This document shows, one piece after another, positions 27,408 through 36,490 of a stretch of 64,000 nucleotides of DNA. The stretch is from the NCBI GenBank assembly GCA_029548365.1, contig JAKPNN010000002.1, forward strand, positions 62,001-126,000, in the 5' to 3' direction. Both the position numbers and the translations under genes were made by a program. Below the pieces are notes generated by a model. That model did no database searches and had not been told where the DNA came from. It worked only from the letters and a program-made list of their open reading frames with translations. Position 1 is the first letter of the stretch; the number at the start of each line of letters is the position of its first letter. This DNA is from Chloroflexota bacterium (GTDB taxonomy: Bacteria; Chloroflexota; Anaerolineae; Anaerolineales; Anaerolineaceae).

Positions 27408-28448
27408 CTATCCAGTTCCTGTGTCGTCCTCCCAACCCGCTTCTGCCTCGTCTGGTTCAGGTGCTGCCGGCAGGAGAGCCAGGGCATCCTCAACATTCAT
27501 CGGGACTGTGATGATCTCCCTCATGATTCCCCAGGCTTGTTCGTCTTGCAGGGCCTCCCAGAGCGTTAAAAAAGCCTGATACTGATCAGCGCGCACCCGT
27601 CTGCGGTCTTCGATAAAGTGGTTTAAGCCGGGCAGCAATCGTTTTAGCGGTCCGCGATGACCAAAATACGCTTCAATACGAACTCCTTCCTGCTGGATAA
27701 ATTCAGGCAGCCACAGGATCCAGACATCGTTGTCATGAATCTCACCCAGTAAGTCCTGGATGTATTTCATCGTCCGGATCAGCGGGTTAAGAGTCTGGCC
27801 GTAGAGCGGAGCAAAAACCTCCAGGGTGTAGCGCAAATGCTTGCCGGCAATCCGCATGGCATGCAATTCGGTGATATTTTCGGGGTCGTGGATATCGTTT
27901 TCGTAGCTCAGAAACTCATCCAGGTTCGTGCTGATCGCCTCAAAGGCGCGCTGGTAAAGAGAGGGGGTGAACCGGTGAACATTTTCCGAATACGCCGCCA
28001 GGTTAGTTAATTTTGCCCCAATCGCATCTAATGCCCCCACCTTTTGTAAATGATCCAGTGTTTGGTGTACGCTCTCCTGAGCCAGGTTGCGCTGCTGCTT
28101 ACGACGCAATAGCAAGCGGTTGTACCCGGGCTGAAGGCGCTCATCCAGGATGCCTGCACAACAACAGTTGATTAACTCAATCTGAATATCCAGATCGCGA
28201 GCCTGGCCCAGCGACTGCGTAATCACCCGGATTGATTTCCGCCAGGCTTTGGCTTTATTTTTAGGCAGACAATCAGAAAACAGGTTGAGCCCATTTCTCA
28301 GTCGACGCGAGCCCACCCGCATCCGGTGCACATGCTCAATATCATCGCCGATCAGCGCACCCTGGATCTCACCTTGCAATGCTTCTACCTGGGTGAGCAT
28401 ATAGCGGGCGCCAAATATGCAACTGGCCTTTTGATCGTTTCTATCCAT
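27408..28448 (-). CDS. CHAD domain-containing protein
   Basis: The 346-residue helical protein begins with a CHAD domain (conserved histidine alpha-helical domain): IEHVHRMRVGSRRLRNGL, then later ELHAMRIAGKHLRYTLE, the paired His/Arg/Lys helices that bind polyphosphate. CHAD proteins associate with polyphosphate granules, often beside CYTH or PPK genes; none is seen here. The C-terminal tail is acidic. Its ATG overlaps the stop of a small upstream frame (28448-28633) as TAATG. Confidence 0.88.
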   Translation of the reverse strand: MDRNDQKASCIFGARYMLTQVEALQGEIQGALIGDDIEHVHRMRVGSRRLRNGLNLFSDCLPKNKAKAWRKSIRVITQSLGQARDLDIQIELINCCCAGILDERLQPGYNRLLLRRKQQRNLAQESVHQTLDHLQKVGALDAIGAKLTNLAAYSENVHRFTPSLYQRAFEAISTNLDEFLSYENDIHDPENITELHAMRIAGKHLRYTLEVFAPLYGQTLNPLIRTMKYIQDLLGEIHDNDVWILWLPEFIQQEGVRIEAYFGHRGPLKRLLPGLNHFIEDRRRVRADQYQAFLTLWEALQDEQAWGIMREIITVPMNVEDALALLPAAPEPDEAEAGWEDDTGTG

Positions 28449-28633
28449 TACACCTGCCTTTGCGGAAAACGTTTGAAAGCTCCCGTAACATCTTCATGGC
28501 TGGATTGACGGTCTTCAAGCAACATGAGATTGTTAGCCTGAAGATCACTGAAGACTTCCATAACCGGTCGTGCGGCGTCGATGGTTATAAAACGATATCG
28601 CTGGTGAGCCCAATCCGGGTCTGCATCCCGCAC
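28448..28633 (-). CDS. small frame coupled to the CHAD gene, possibly the 3' remnant of a larger gene
   Basis: A 61-codon frame from GTG ends by TAATG overlap with the CHAD gene. Its sequence (RYRFITIDAARPVMEVF, then SDLQANNLMLL) reads like real protein and is faintly similar to the tail of P-loop nucleotide kinases such as dTMP kinase. In another frame immediately upstream, an ATG at 28704 preceded by AAAGGG gives MILRKNDTPGKPIVIYI. The two could be one gene split by a frameshift around 28650. I cannot name the family; it may also be spurious. Confidence 0.35.
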   Translation of the reverse strand: MRDADPDWAHQRYRFITIDAARPVMEVFSDLQANNLMLLEDRQSSHEDVTGAFKRFPQRQV

Positions 28634-28819
28634 GAAATCACGCGCCAGGATGCAATATAAATAACAATCGGCTTGCCCGGCGTGTCATTTTTTCTCAATA
28701 TCATCGCCCTTTCACGCAGAGGGGTGTATTGAGGTATGAAAATTATACTTGATTTCCCTTTCTAATTTTAAAGTAGGCCTTTTCAGTGGATCGAAGTTTT
28801 TATAAAATGCGCGGTGGAG

Positions 28820-30037
28820 TCAGCCCTGGCTTTGTTTTATGATCTCATCAACCATGAGGGCGAATTGATCCGCCAATTCCGCGCGGGAAAAGCGAGTTTC
28901 GATCAGGGTTCTGCCATTTACCCCCATTTTGCGGCATTCTTCAGGGTCCTTAGCCATCGCCTGGATGGCATCCGCCAGGGCATGGGGGTTGCCAGGCGGA
29001 ACAAACAACCCAGCCCGGGCGTCCTCAACCACTTTTCGAATCTCACCGTCAATCGCCAAAAGCACCGGGCGACCCGCTGCCATATAATCAAAGACCTTGT
29101 TAGGATAGGTGGTTTTATACATCTCAATGGGTTTCAGGATTGCCAGGCAGGCATCTGCACCAGCCAGGATTGCTGCCATGTCCTGCTTTGCCACAGGCGG
29201 AAGGAACAGCAGGTTCTCCAATTGACGCTGTTCAGCTTCTGCGACCAGCCGGGGCTTTTCCTTGCCTGAACCCACCATGACAATGCGAATGGAAGGTTCA
29301 TCCCGTAATAACTCAGTCGCATCCAATACCACATCCAGATCATTCGATATGCCGTGGGCGCCGGCGTACAAAACGACAAATTTCTCCTCCAAACCATTTT
29401 CCATCCGAAACTGGCCCCCATCTGTGGTTGGGTCAAACATATCGGGGTCGGCACCATTAGGCACCAGCGTAATCTGCCGGGCGCCGCGCTGTTGAACGTG
29501 TTGGATGAATCCGGGCGAGTTGACCACCACCCGGTCAGCGTGCCGGTAAAGAAAACGCTCCAAGCTTTCTGAGAAGCGGATCAGATATTTATTCTTCAAC
29601 ACCCCGACAGCCACAGCGAAGGAAGGCCACAGATCGCGGACCTCCAGCAGAAAGGGTACGCCTTTCAAGCGAGCCAGCAGCCACGCGGTTGGCGCCTGGA
29701 AAATTGGTGGGGTGGTGCCCCAGACCAGGTCTACCCGGCTAACAAAGAGACCGTTGACCAGTGAAGAGAGCATAAAGCTGAAGAAGCTAAAGACTCGCCA
29801 GATGAAAGAGTGGTGCAGCGCGGGTAATGTATAACTGCGGATGATGGTTACGCCCAGGTCGTCAACCTCTTTACCAGGGCGGCGACCGGTGCCGGCGCCC
29901 GTCAGGTAGCTTACCGGGCTGGCAATAATGGTCACCCGGTGGCCGCTGCGGGTGAGGTGCCTTGCCAGCTCATGGTGACGGGTTCCGCCGGCTTCATCCA
30001 GCGCGGCAAACGCCTGGTGGATCAACAATATGTGCAT
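28820..30037 (-). CDS. glycosyltransferase family 4 protein
   Basis: The 405-residue protein is a GT-B glycosyltransferase. Its N-terminal domain has GGTRHHELARHLTRSGHRVT, the C-terminal domain VLYAGAHGISNDLDVVLDA and the donor-binding region YPNKVFDYMAAGRPVLLAIDGE with its E-x7-E-like end. It is WcaI/WbuB-like, of the kind that adds sugars to lipid-linked surface polysaccharide. It lies 49 bases after the heparinase-like gene in the same leftward set. Confidence 0.9.
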   Translation of the reverse strand: MHILLIHQAFAALDEAGGTRHHELARHLTRSGHRVTIIASPVSYLTGAGTGRRPGKEVDDLGVTIIRSYTLPALHHSFIWRVFSFFSFMLSSLVNGLFVSRVDLVWGTTPPIFQAPTAWLLARLKGVPFLLEVRDLWPSFAVAVGVLKNKYLIRFSESLERFLYRHADRVVVNSPGFIQHVQQRGARQITLVPNGADPDMFDPTTDGGQFRMENGLEEKFVVLYAGAHGISNDLDVVLDATELLRDEPSIRIVMVGSGKEKPRLVAEAEQRQLENLLFLPPVAKQDMAAILAGADACLAILKPIEMYKTTYPNKVFDYMAAGRPVLLAIDGEIRKVVEDARAGLFVPPGNPHALADAIQAMAKDPEECRKMGVNGRTLIETRFSRAELADQFALMVDEIIKQSQG

Positions 30038-30086
30038 ATTGTTAACATTTTACTCGAATTTGCGGTAAGGAATTGCAAGGAACTGG

Positions 30087-31991
30087 TCAATCAATCATCT
30101 GCCAGGTGCTTGTTAATCTCATCGGCAGCGGCCCGGTTCTGACAGCAATTAATAACAATGCGGGCGTTTTTTCAGCATAGGTGGGTGAATACCACCCCCA
30201 GGAAGGCTGAGCCGCGATAGTTCCCACCAGAGTCTCTCCCCCTCTGACCAGGTTGACCTGATCTACCCCGGTGATTTGCAGCCTGATGGAAAACTCGGGT
30301 CCGTTGACGCGTAGTATTTCCCCAGCAACCGTCCAATCCCAATCGGGCAACAACCAGGTCAGGTTGACGGTGTGAGGCTTGTGGTCCAGTTCGCTGCCCT
30401 TTAAAATATTATCGACCACCAGCCAGCCGTCTTCAATCCTGGATAATTTTCGCTGATGAATCGCCCCCAGCTTGCGGTAACCGTCATGTTCGGCTAAAAC
30501 CCACTTCAATTGATGGTCTTCTCCGCACTCGTACCCTGAAACATCCGCCTGTGCCCAATCCAGCCACAGGAAACGCCCGGCCAGGGTCATTTGCTCCTGT
30601 CCATCGATCGTGATGGTATTGTGAACTTTGCTGCTCTGTAAGGCGTTATCCCAGGGCGCCGGCGTGTTGTAATGATAGGTACCCGGGTCCCTGGCGATGT
30701 TCACCCCGCGCCACCACAAATCCACATGCAACTGGTCTGCGTGGGAGGGGCGGTCAGTGAAGCGTGCCGCCCGGAGGAAAGCCCGTCCCTGACCTGAGGC
30801 GAGGCGCACCATATCGATCGCCTGGGGTTGATTTTGCTCTGATGCTGCCGGCAGGGCAAGACCAAACCAGTCGCTCATTTCGCGCAATTCAGGTTGAAGA
30901 TAAACCCCGCTTCCCAAAAACGCCCTCGCGGCTGCTTCTACGACCGGCCTGAAGTCTTCCTGGGGCATGGCAGACAGAGGAAAAAGGTAAGCGCCGTCAT
31001 TGGCGCCGAGGTTTGGCACCCGGCCTGTCTCCGGATCGGTCAGAGCCCACAGCCAGCGTGTGGATGCTGCCAGGCGTTCGAAAGTCACCATCGGCCAGTC
31101 GATGTGCCCGGAGGCTCGCCGAAGATGATCCGCAAACAGGGCGATTTGCAGCATCAAACGATGATAATTGGCGCTGTGCTGGACATAGCCCCCAAATTCA
31201 GTGATCTGTTGTTGCAGTCCTCTATTCAACCAGTCCCAGCCCAGTTGCCGCCATTTACCTGCCTGCACGTGCGCAGGCAGGTAAATTCCAGCCGTGAATA
31301 ACCCGGCAGCTTCAGCCAGCAGGTGGTTGTTGTTTTGCGCACGGGCATAAGCCAGCGTCGGCAGGATGCGTGCGGCGTGTTCAGCCACCGCCGACCACAA
31401 AGCCTGGCGATTCTCGCGGGTTGAAGACGGCGCCTTCGTCAGCGCCCGGTCACAAAAGACGAGGGTCATCAAACGCATGGCAACTTCCTGGGCAGATTGC
31501 CATTGGCGCCCCGTATTGGGCGGGTGTGCATTTAAAAATGCATGCATTTTGTCCCAAAAATCTCGCGCATAATTTGGGTCGCCGCTAAAGGCATACGCCC
31601 TGACCAGGGTGATCCCCCAGCCAAACCGGGCAGGTTCCCAAATAAGCTTGATGTCCCCCTCAGGCGGCGTTCTTTCCAGGGCAGTCCAGTGTGCACTGGA
31701 AGCGCCGGCTCCTAGGTTCAAGGGAACCGGTTCCCTACCAAACAAGCGCACCCGTCCACGGCAGATTTCATCCGCTACCCTTAACGTGCTTTTTATCTCT
31801 TCCTGGCTGACCTGTGGGAAATGCTCCAAAGGCGCTAAGCCCGGCTCGCCGGCATCGCCCTCCCTGCGGCTGGGCGTCGCCCGGCGGTAGTGTCCGCTGC
31901 GCAACCCGACCTGGTAACGCGCAAAGCACCACAGCTTGGTGAAACCCAACTGGCGCAGGGCTTTGATCTGTTTAAAATTGATCCCTGTCAT
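30087..31991 (-). CDS. heparinase II/III-like polysaccharide lyase family protein
   Basis: About 634 residues if read from the ATG at 31991 (MTGINFKQIKALRQLGF); an open frame extends to a GTG at 32030, but the downstream ATG matches the usual start of the family. The N-terminal half is an alpha/alpha toroid (NNNHLLAEAAGLF, HSANYHRLMLQ) and the C-terminal half a beta-sandwich with HADQLHVDLWWRG, as in heparinase II/III proteins. In surface-polysaccharide clusters these may act on nascent uronic-acid polymer. No signal peptide is evident from this start, so the location is uncertain. Confidence 0.85.
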   Translation of the reverse strand: MTGINFKQIKALRQLGFTKLWCFARYQVGLRSGHYRRATPSRREGDAGEPGLAPLEHFPQVSQEEIKSTLRVADEICRGRVRLFGREPVPLNLGAGASSAHWTALERTPPEGDIKLIWEPARFGWGITLVRAYAFSGDPNYARDFWDKMHAFLNAHPPNTGRQWQSAQEVAMRLMTLVFCDRALTKAPSSTRENRQALWSAVAEHAARILPTLAYARAQNNNHLLAEAAGLFTAGIYLPAHVQAGKWRQLGWDWLNRGLQQQITEFGGYVQHSANYHRLMLQIALFADHLRRASGHIDWPMVTFERLAASTRWLWALTDPETGRVPNLGANDGAYLFPLSAMPQEDFRPVVEAAARAFLGSGVYLQPELREMSDWFGLALPAASEQNQPQAIDMVRLASGQGRAFLRAARFTDRPSHADQLHVDLWWRGVNIARDPGTYHYNTPAPWDNALQSSKVHNTITIDGQEQMTLAGRFLWLDWAQADVSGYECGEDHQLKWVLAEHDGYRKLGAIHQRKLSRIEDGWLVVDNILKGSELDHKPHTVNLTWLLPDWDWTVAGEILRVNGPEFSIRLQITGVDQVNLVRGGETLVGTIAAQPSWGWYSPTYAEKTPALLLIAVRTGPLPMRLTSTWQMID

Positions 31992-32085
31992 AAAAAACTG
32001 CCCAGGCAAACATAATTGAAAAAATATCACCGATGACCATACGCCCTGCTCCTGGATTGTTCATCCCGCCAAGCATGGTTTTTGG

Positions 32086-34239
32086 CTAAATCTCCACACG
32101 CTTCCCGCTGCGCAAAGATTCCAGGGCGGCAAAGCTGGCGCGGGTCACACCCAGCAGTTGCTCATAGGGGATGGGCAGCTCTTCCTGTCCCTGCACGGCA
32201 GCCAGGAAAGCCCGCCAGGCATTTGAGTGTCCCTTGTCCTGCCGTAAAAGGTGTCGCTTCACCTTACGGCGGCCTTTCGCCACAGTCTCCAGCAGGCGCC
32301 AATCGTTCAGAGTTGCCACCTGACCGCCAAAGAACACCTCCAAGTACTCCTTTGGAAAGGATTTGTCACCGTTCGCCAGGTAAGACACAAGGCCCAGGCT
32401 TTGGTCCGGGAAGCGGAAGGTCATAATCACATTGTCTTCGCTGTAGATGCCACCATCCGGTAAGCCCTGGGTTAACACCTCGACCGGGCTCTCGCCCACC
32501 AGGAAAGTCAGGAAGTCAATAAAGTGACAGCCCTCGCCGATGATGCGCCCACCTCCAACCTCCGGATCGAGCAGCCAGTGGCCTTTTGGCAGAACATTGG
32601 CATTCAGGCGGTAATGCATGTACAGCGGTTCATGGCGCGTATCCACAAAGGCTTTCAGATGTTGGGCGAGGGGCGCAAAACGACGGTTGAATCCGACGGT
32701 CAACAGGGGTTGGTTTTCCCCTTGCAGCATCTGTTCAATTTGCTTCAGCTCTTCGGTGTTGATTGCCAGGGGTTTTTCACAATATACATGCTTGCCCACT
32801 TGAATGGCAGCCTGAATCTGCTGGCTGTGCAGGTGATGGCGGGTGAGAATGGCAATCATGTTGATCACAGGGTCATCGAGCAAGGTTTCTGCCTCGCTGG
32901 CGGCAAATCCAAACCCAAAGCGGCGTGCGGCGTAGTGTGCACTGACGCCAGATGCCGAGGCAATCCCCACCGGCGCGATTCCGCCGATCCGCTTAACGAC
33001 CGGTAAGAAGGTGGAAAGGGCATAATTTCCAGCGCCCAACACACCCAAAGCGAGGATTTCATCGGGTCTGACCCGTACTGAAGGCGCTGCTGTGTTAAGA
33101 ATGCGCCGTTCGTCGGGCAGGTTCTGCTCTTCATAAGTGAGGAGCACACCCAGGTAGGGCTGATCTCCGGTGATGATCGCATAAGCCCGAGCGCCTTCTT
33201 CAATTGCCACCCGGTGGCTGATCAGTGGCGAAACATCCAGTTTGTCCTCTGCCAGAAGGGTCAGAAAGGCGGCGATATTGCGCGTTTCTGTCCAGCGGAC
33301 ATAACCGATGGGGTAATCATGCGCTTTTTCTTCATATGCCGGGTCGTAGCGACCAGGTCCATAGGACCGGGAAACAACCAGCTCCAATTCTTTTTCATAA
33401 TAGGGCTTGCGGGGAACCTCCATCCCCACGGAACCCACCACCACCACTTTGGCGCGGTCGCGGGCGATTTCACCAGCCAGGATCAGTGGATCGTTGTCCG
33501 AGGTGTCGGCGCAGATCAAAATGGCGTCCAACCCATCACCCTGGGTAAAAGATCGGGCTGCTTCAATCGCCTGCTCTCGATTAACGGCTTTGTTAGCGCC
33601 CACCTGGAGCGCCAGGTCAGCCCGTGCCGGGTCGAGTTCGACGCCCAGCACCTGGCAACCAGCAGCCCGGGCAATGCCGGTGGTCAGCAGACCCAGCAAT
33701 CCCAGACCAATAATCCCAACCCGGGCGCCAACCCCAACCTCGGACAGGCGAAAACCCTGCATGGCAATTGCCCCGATGGTGGCAAAGGCTGCCTCCTCAA
33801 AATTCACCGGCTCAGGAATGGGAACCATCAAGTTCTGAGGGATGATCGCGTATTCTGCATGCACCGCGTATCCACCACCGGCACACGCGACCCGGTCGCC
33901 GGCTTTAAATCCCACCAAACCCGGCCCGGTTTTGACGATAGTGCCTGCTGAAGAATAACCCAGGGCAAAGGGCTGATCCAGCTTGTTCAACGCCGCTTCG
34001 ATGGTCGTGAGTAATCCCTCACGCCGAGCTTTGTTGAGCACCTCACGTATCAAATCGGGGCGGGAGCGAGCTTTACCCAGCAAGCCCTGTTTGGCAAAGG
34101 ATACCAGCATGCGTTCAGTGCCTGCGGATACCAGCGAATTGGCTGTCCGAATCAACGCCATTCCATCACCGGGGGTTGGCATGGGCACCTCAGCCACCAC
34201 TGCTTGTCCAGTTTTCATGTTTTGTAAAAGTTGTTTCAT
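32086..34239 (-). CDS. bi-domain oxidoreductase: zinc-type alcohol dehydrogenase fused to Gfo/Idh/MocA dehydrogenase
   Basis: About 717 residues from the ATG at 34239 (MKQLLQNMKTG), with GAGTGG upstream; a longer frame to 34260 is less likely. Residues about 1-370 are an MDR (zinc-alcohol-dehydrogenase-like) domain with GLGLLGLLTTGIARAAG as NAD-binding loop. Residues about 390-717 are a Gfo/Idh/MocA domain with GVLGAGNYA and the family's CEKPLA. The fusion is typical of capsule/exopolysaccharide clusters with heparinase and GT4 genes, as here. Substrate is probably a nucleotide-linked sugar; exact reaction unknown. Confidence 0.9.
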   Translation of the reverse strand: MKQLLQNMKTGQAVVAEVPMPTPGDGMALIRTANSLVSAGTERMLVSFAKQGLLGKARSRPDLIREVLNKARREGLLTTIEAALNKLDQPFALGYSSAGTIVKTGPGLVGFKAGDRVACAGGGYAVHAEYAIIPQNLMVPIPEPVNFEEAAFATIGAIAMQGFRLSEVGVGARVGIIGLGLLGLLTTGIARAAGCQVLGVELDPARADLALQVGANKAVNREQAIEAARSFTQGDGLDAILICADTSDNDPLILAGEIARDRAKVVVVGSVGMEVPRKPYYEKELELVVSRSYGPGRYDPAYEEKAHDYPIGYVRWTETRNIAAFLTLLAEDKLDVSPLISHRVAIEEGARAYAIITGDQPYLGVLLTYEEQNLPDERRILNTAAPSVRVRPDEILALGVLGAGNYALSTFLPVVKRIGGIAPVGIASASGVSAHYAARRFGFGFAASEAETLLDDPVINMIAILTRHHLHSQQIQAAIQVGKHVYCEKPLAINTEELKQIEQMLQGENQPLLTVGFNRRFAPLAQHLKAFVDTRHEPLYMHYRLNANVLPKGHWLLDPEVGGGRIIGEGCHFIDFLTFLVGESPVEVLTQGLPDGGIYSEDNVIMTFRFPDQSLGLVSYLANGDKSFPKEYLEVFFGGQVATLNDWRLLETVAKGRRKVKRHLLRQDKGHSNAWRAFLAAVQGQEELPIPYEQLLGVTRASFAALESLRSGKRVEI

Positions 34240-34260
34240 AGCATTCCACTCGCTAAACAA

Positions 34261-34860
34261 AAGTTAGAATAATAAAATTATAGCGCAAACCCGATTTAAT
34301 GAACCCTCTCAAACCAGCTTAAGTTTGACACGATTATAAAGCAGTGTATAAAAGAGTATTTCTATCACGAGAGTGTTAATAGCCAGAAGTGGATCGGTTT
34401 AACTGACAGACAAACTTCGCGTGCAGCATCCCGTTATACCTGCAATGATACCTGTTGCCACTCGCATTAAGGGCGAGAAGGGGTTTTCACAATTTGAGGA
34501 TCGTTGAATGGACAAGAATATTTGTCTTAGCGGCCTCCCATTTGACCTGCTAATCTGCTGAAGAAAACATAATAAATCTGCTTTTACTTTTTTTTCAATT
34601 CGACATTAGAATAAGGGGTAACGTCTCATGGAGTACCCATGGCCCACAGTAACGACAAAAAACAAGCACAACCGATCACACTGATTCATCATGGCGTGCA
34701 AAACGCCCACGGAAGACCGCCCGGGTCCTTATCGGCTTTAGCGCATTACCTGGCTGCGGGCTGAACAGCTCTCCGTTAAAACATTTTTCTGATCTCCTTT
34801 TCTCTGGACGGCGAATGTGATATGATGTCTGACAAATCATTAACCAAGGTGTAAACGACA
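34261..34860. other. 600-base intergenic region between divergent polysaccharide genes
   Basis: It separates the leftward oxidoreductase from the rightward epimerase and should hold both promoters. A 41-codon frame at 34639-34764 (MAHSNDKKQAQPITLIHHG start) has no clear ribosome site and is not supported as a gene. Near the right end a -10-like TATGAT (34821-34826) touches an imperfect GntR-type palindrome ATGTCTGACAA (34825-34835), and AAGGTG precedes the epimerase ATG. Confidence 0.5.
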
Positions 34861-35793
34861 ATGAACTTTCTGATTACAGGCGGCGCTGGTTTTTTGGGCG
34901 CGGCGCTCAGCAATCGACTATTGCGGCAGGGACATCATGTGCGCGTTTTGGATGACCTTTCCACGGGCAACCCAGACGCGCTGGACCCGGAAGTACACTT
35001 CACCCGCGGTGATATTAACGACCGACCGAAACTATGGACGCTTCTGCAAGATATTGACTGTGTCTATCACATGGCGGCGCGCGTGTCGGTACCGGAATCA
35101 ATTCTGTTTCCGCGTGATTATACAGCGGTTAATGTTGCTGGCACAGTGAACCTGATGGAAGCAGCTCGCGATGCCGGGACGCCTAAGGTGGTGCTCGCCT
35201 CTTCCGGTGCAGTCTATGGGGAACAGAAACAGCCCATGATGACCGAAGACCTGGCGCCGCATCCAGGTTCGCCTTATGCGGTGTCAAAGCTCTCAGCGGA
35301 ATGGTATGTGCGGACGATTGGCGCCCTTTCAGGAATTCAAACCCTGTGCCTGCGCATATTTAACGCCTACGGTCCCGGACAGCACATCCCGGTGTCCCAT
35401 CCCCCGGTGATCCCCAATTTCATCCGTCAATCACTGCAAAACGGCACCTTGGTCTTCCACGGAGATGCAAACCAGACCCGCGATTACGTCTATGTGGATG
35501 ATGTGGTCAATGCACTGGTGGCGGCTGCCAGCGCCCAGGGTATCAATGGAATGGTGATCAACGTGGGTAGCGGCAGCGAAACCAGCATTCGCGACCTGGC
35601 CAACGTGGTAATCAAAGTTACGGGCGGCAACCCGGAAGAGGTATACAACACGCGCATCAGCGGTGGCGTCTCGCGGATGTGTGCCGACCTCACCTTGGCC
35701 AAAGAAAAATTGGATTATATTCCCCTGGTGCCCCTGGAAATGGGCATTCGGTTGACCCTTGAGCACAATACTCAGCTTAAGAACGGGCTGTAA
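34861..35793 (+). CDS. NAD-dependent epimerase (GalE-like, nucleotide-sugar)
   Basis: The 310-residue extended SDR has the Rossmann motif TGGAGFLG (residues 6-13), the serine region ASSGAVYG, catalytic YAVSK (Tyr139, Lys143) and RDYVYVDDVVNAL. It is of the UDP-glucose/UDP-GlcNAc 4-epimerase type, acting in the cytosol to make sugar precursors for surface glycans. It is followed after 100 bases by mpg and the E1/lipoyl trio, in the same direction. Substrate specificity cannot be read. Confidence 0.88.
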   Translation: MNFLITGGAGFLGAALSNRLLRQGHHVRVLDDLSTGNPDALDPEVHFTRGDINDRPKLWTLLQDIDCVYHMAARVSVPESILFPRDYTAVNVAGTVNLMEAARDAGTPKVVLASSGAVYGEQKQPMMTEDLAPHPGSPYAVSKLSAEWYVRTIGALSGIQTLCLRIFNAYGPGQHIPVSHPPVIPNFIRQSLQNGTLVFHGDANQTRDYVYVDDVVNALVAAASAQGINGMVINVGSGSETSIRDLANVVIKVTGGNPEEVYNTRISGGVSRMCADLTLAKEKLDYIPLVPLEMGIRLTLEHNTQLKNGL

Positions 35794-35893
35794 CTATTTA
35801 GAGCGGGGTTTTTGATTCAAACCTGTTTTTCTTATGATCTCACCTGAATCAAGCCCGGGTGGGATTCACCTGTTTATCAAGTAAAATAACAGC

Positions 35894-36490
35894 ATGTCAA
35901 TCATTCAGCGCGATTTCTATTCTCGTCCGGCGCTGGCTGTGGCGCGGGACTTGCTGGGCTGCCGCCTGGTCCGCACGCAATCCGGAACGCGCCTGGCAGG
36001 CTTGATTTTGGAGACGGAAGCGTACCAGGGCGAAGAAGATTTGGCCTGTCACGCCTCGGCGGGGAAGACGCCGCGCACCTCTGTGATGTACGAGGAGCCC
36101 GGGCATGCGTATGTCTACTTCACCTACGGGATGCACTGGCTGCTCAATGCCGTGACCGATGGCACGGGGGCGCCAGCCGCGGTGTTGATCCGCGCCATCC
36201 TGCCGGTGGAAGGGCTCGCGGTTATGGCTCGAAACCGCCCGTACCAGGCCATGAGGTCGGGCTGGACGGACGGTCCTGCCAAATTAACCCAGGCGCTCGC
36301 CATCAACGGTGCCTTTAACCGCCTGGATCTGTGCGATGAGGTCGGTGAGCTGATCATTGAACACGGGAAGCAGCTGAGCGACGATTGGATCGAACAAACG
36401 CCCCGAATCGGTTTGAATACGGTTCCCGAGCCTTGGCGCTCACTACCCTGGCGTTTCACGCTGCGAAAGGGGGCGATTAATGCACACTGA
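35894..36490 (+). CDS. mpg: 3-methyladenine DNA glycosylase (AAG/MPG family)
   Basis: The 198-residue protein matches the AAG/MPG fold: ARDLLGCRLVR, ETEAYQGEEDLACHAS (with the catalytic Glu) and HAYVYFTYGMHWLLN. It removes alkylated purines from DNA. A -10-like TAAAAT at 35882-35887 lies six bases before the ATG with no ribosome site, suggesting a leaderless message. Its 3' end overlaps the E1 alpha gene by 11 bases, so the repair gene and the dehydrogenase-like trio share a transcript, though no functional link is obvious. Confidence 0.92.
   Translation: MSIIQRDFYSRPALAVARDLLGCRLVRTQSGTRLAGLILETEAYQGEEDLACHASAGKTPRTSVMYEEPGHAYVYFTYGMHWLLNAVTDGTGAPAAVLIRAILPVEGLAVMARNRPYQAMRSGWTDGPAKLTQALAINGAFNRLDLCDEVGELIIEHGKQLSDDWIEQTPRIGLNTVPEPWRSLPWRFTLRKGAINAH

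Noticed and set aside
33214-33951. 245-codon plus-strand frame over the bi-domain oxidoreductase gene
   Set aside because: It is the shadow of a strong MDR/Gfo-Idh-MocA gene; its translation is low-complexity in appearance and has no start signal.
34639-34764. 41-codon frame with ITLIHHG, faintly like the start of glycerophosphodiester phosphodiesterases
   Set aside because: It lacks a ribosome site, ends abruptly, and the similarity is to a few residues only; it may be a decayed fragment.
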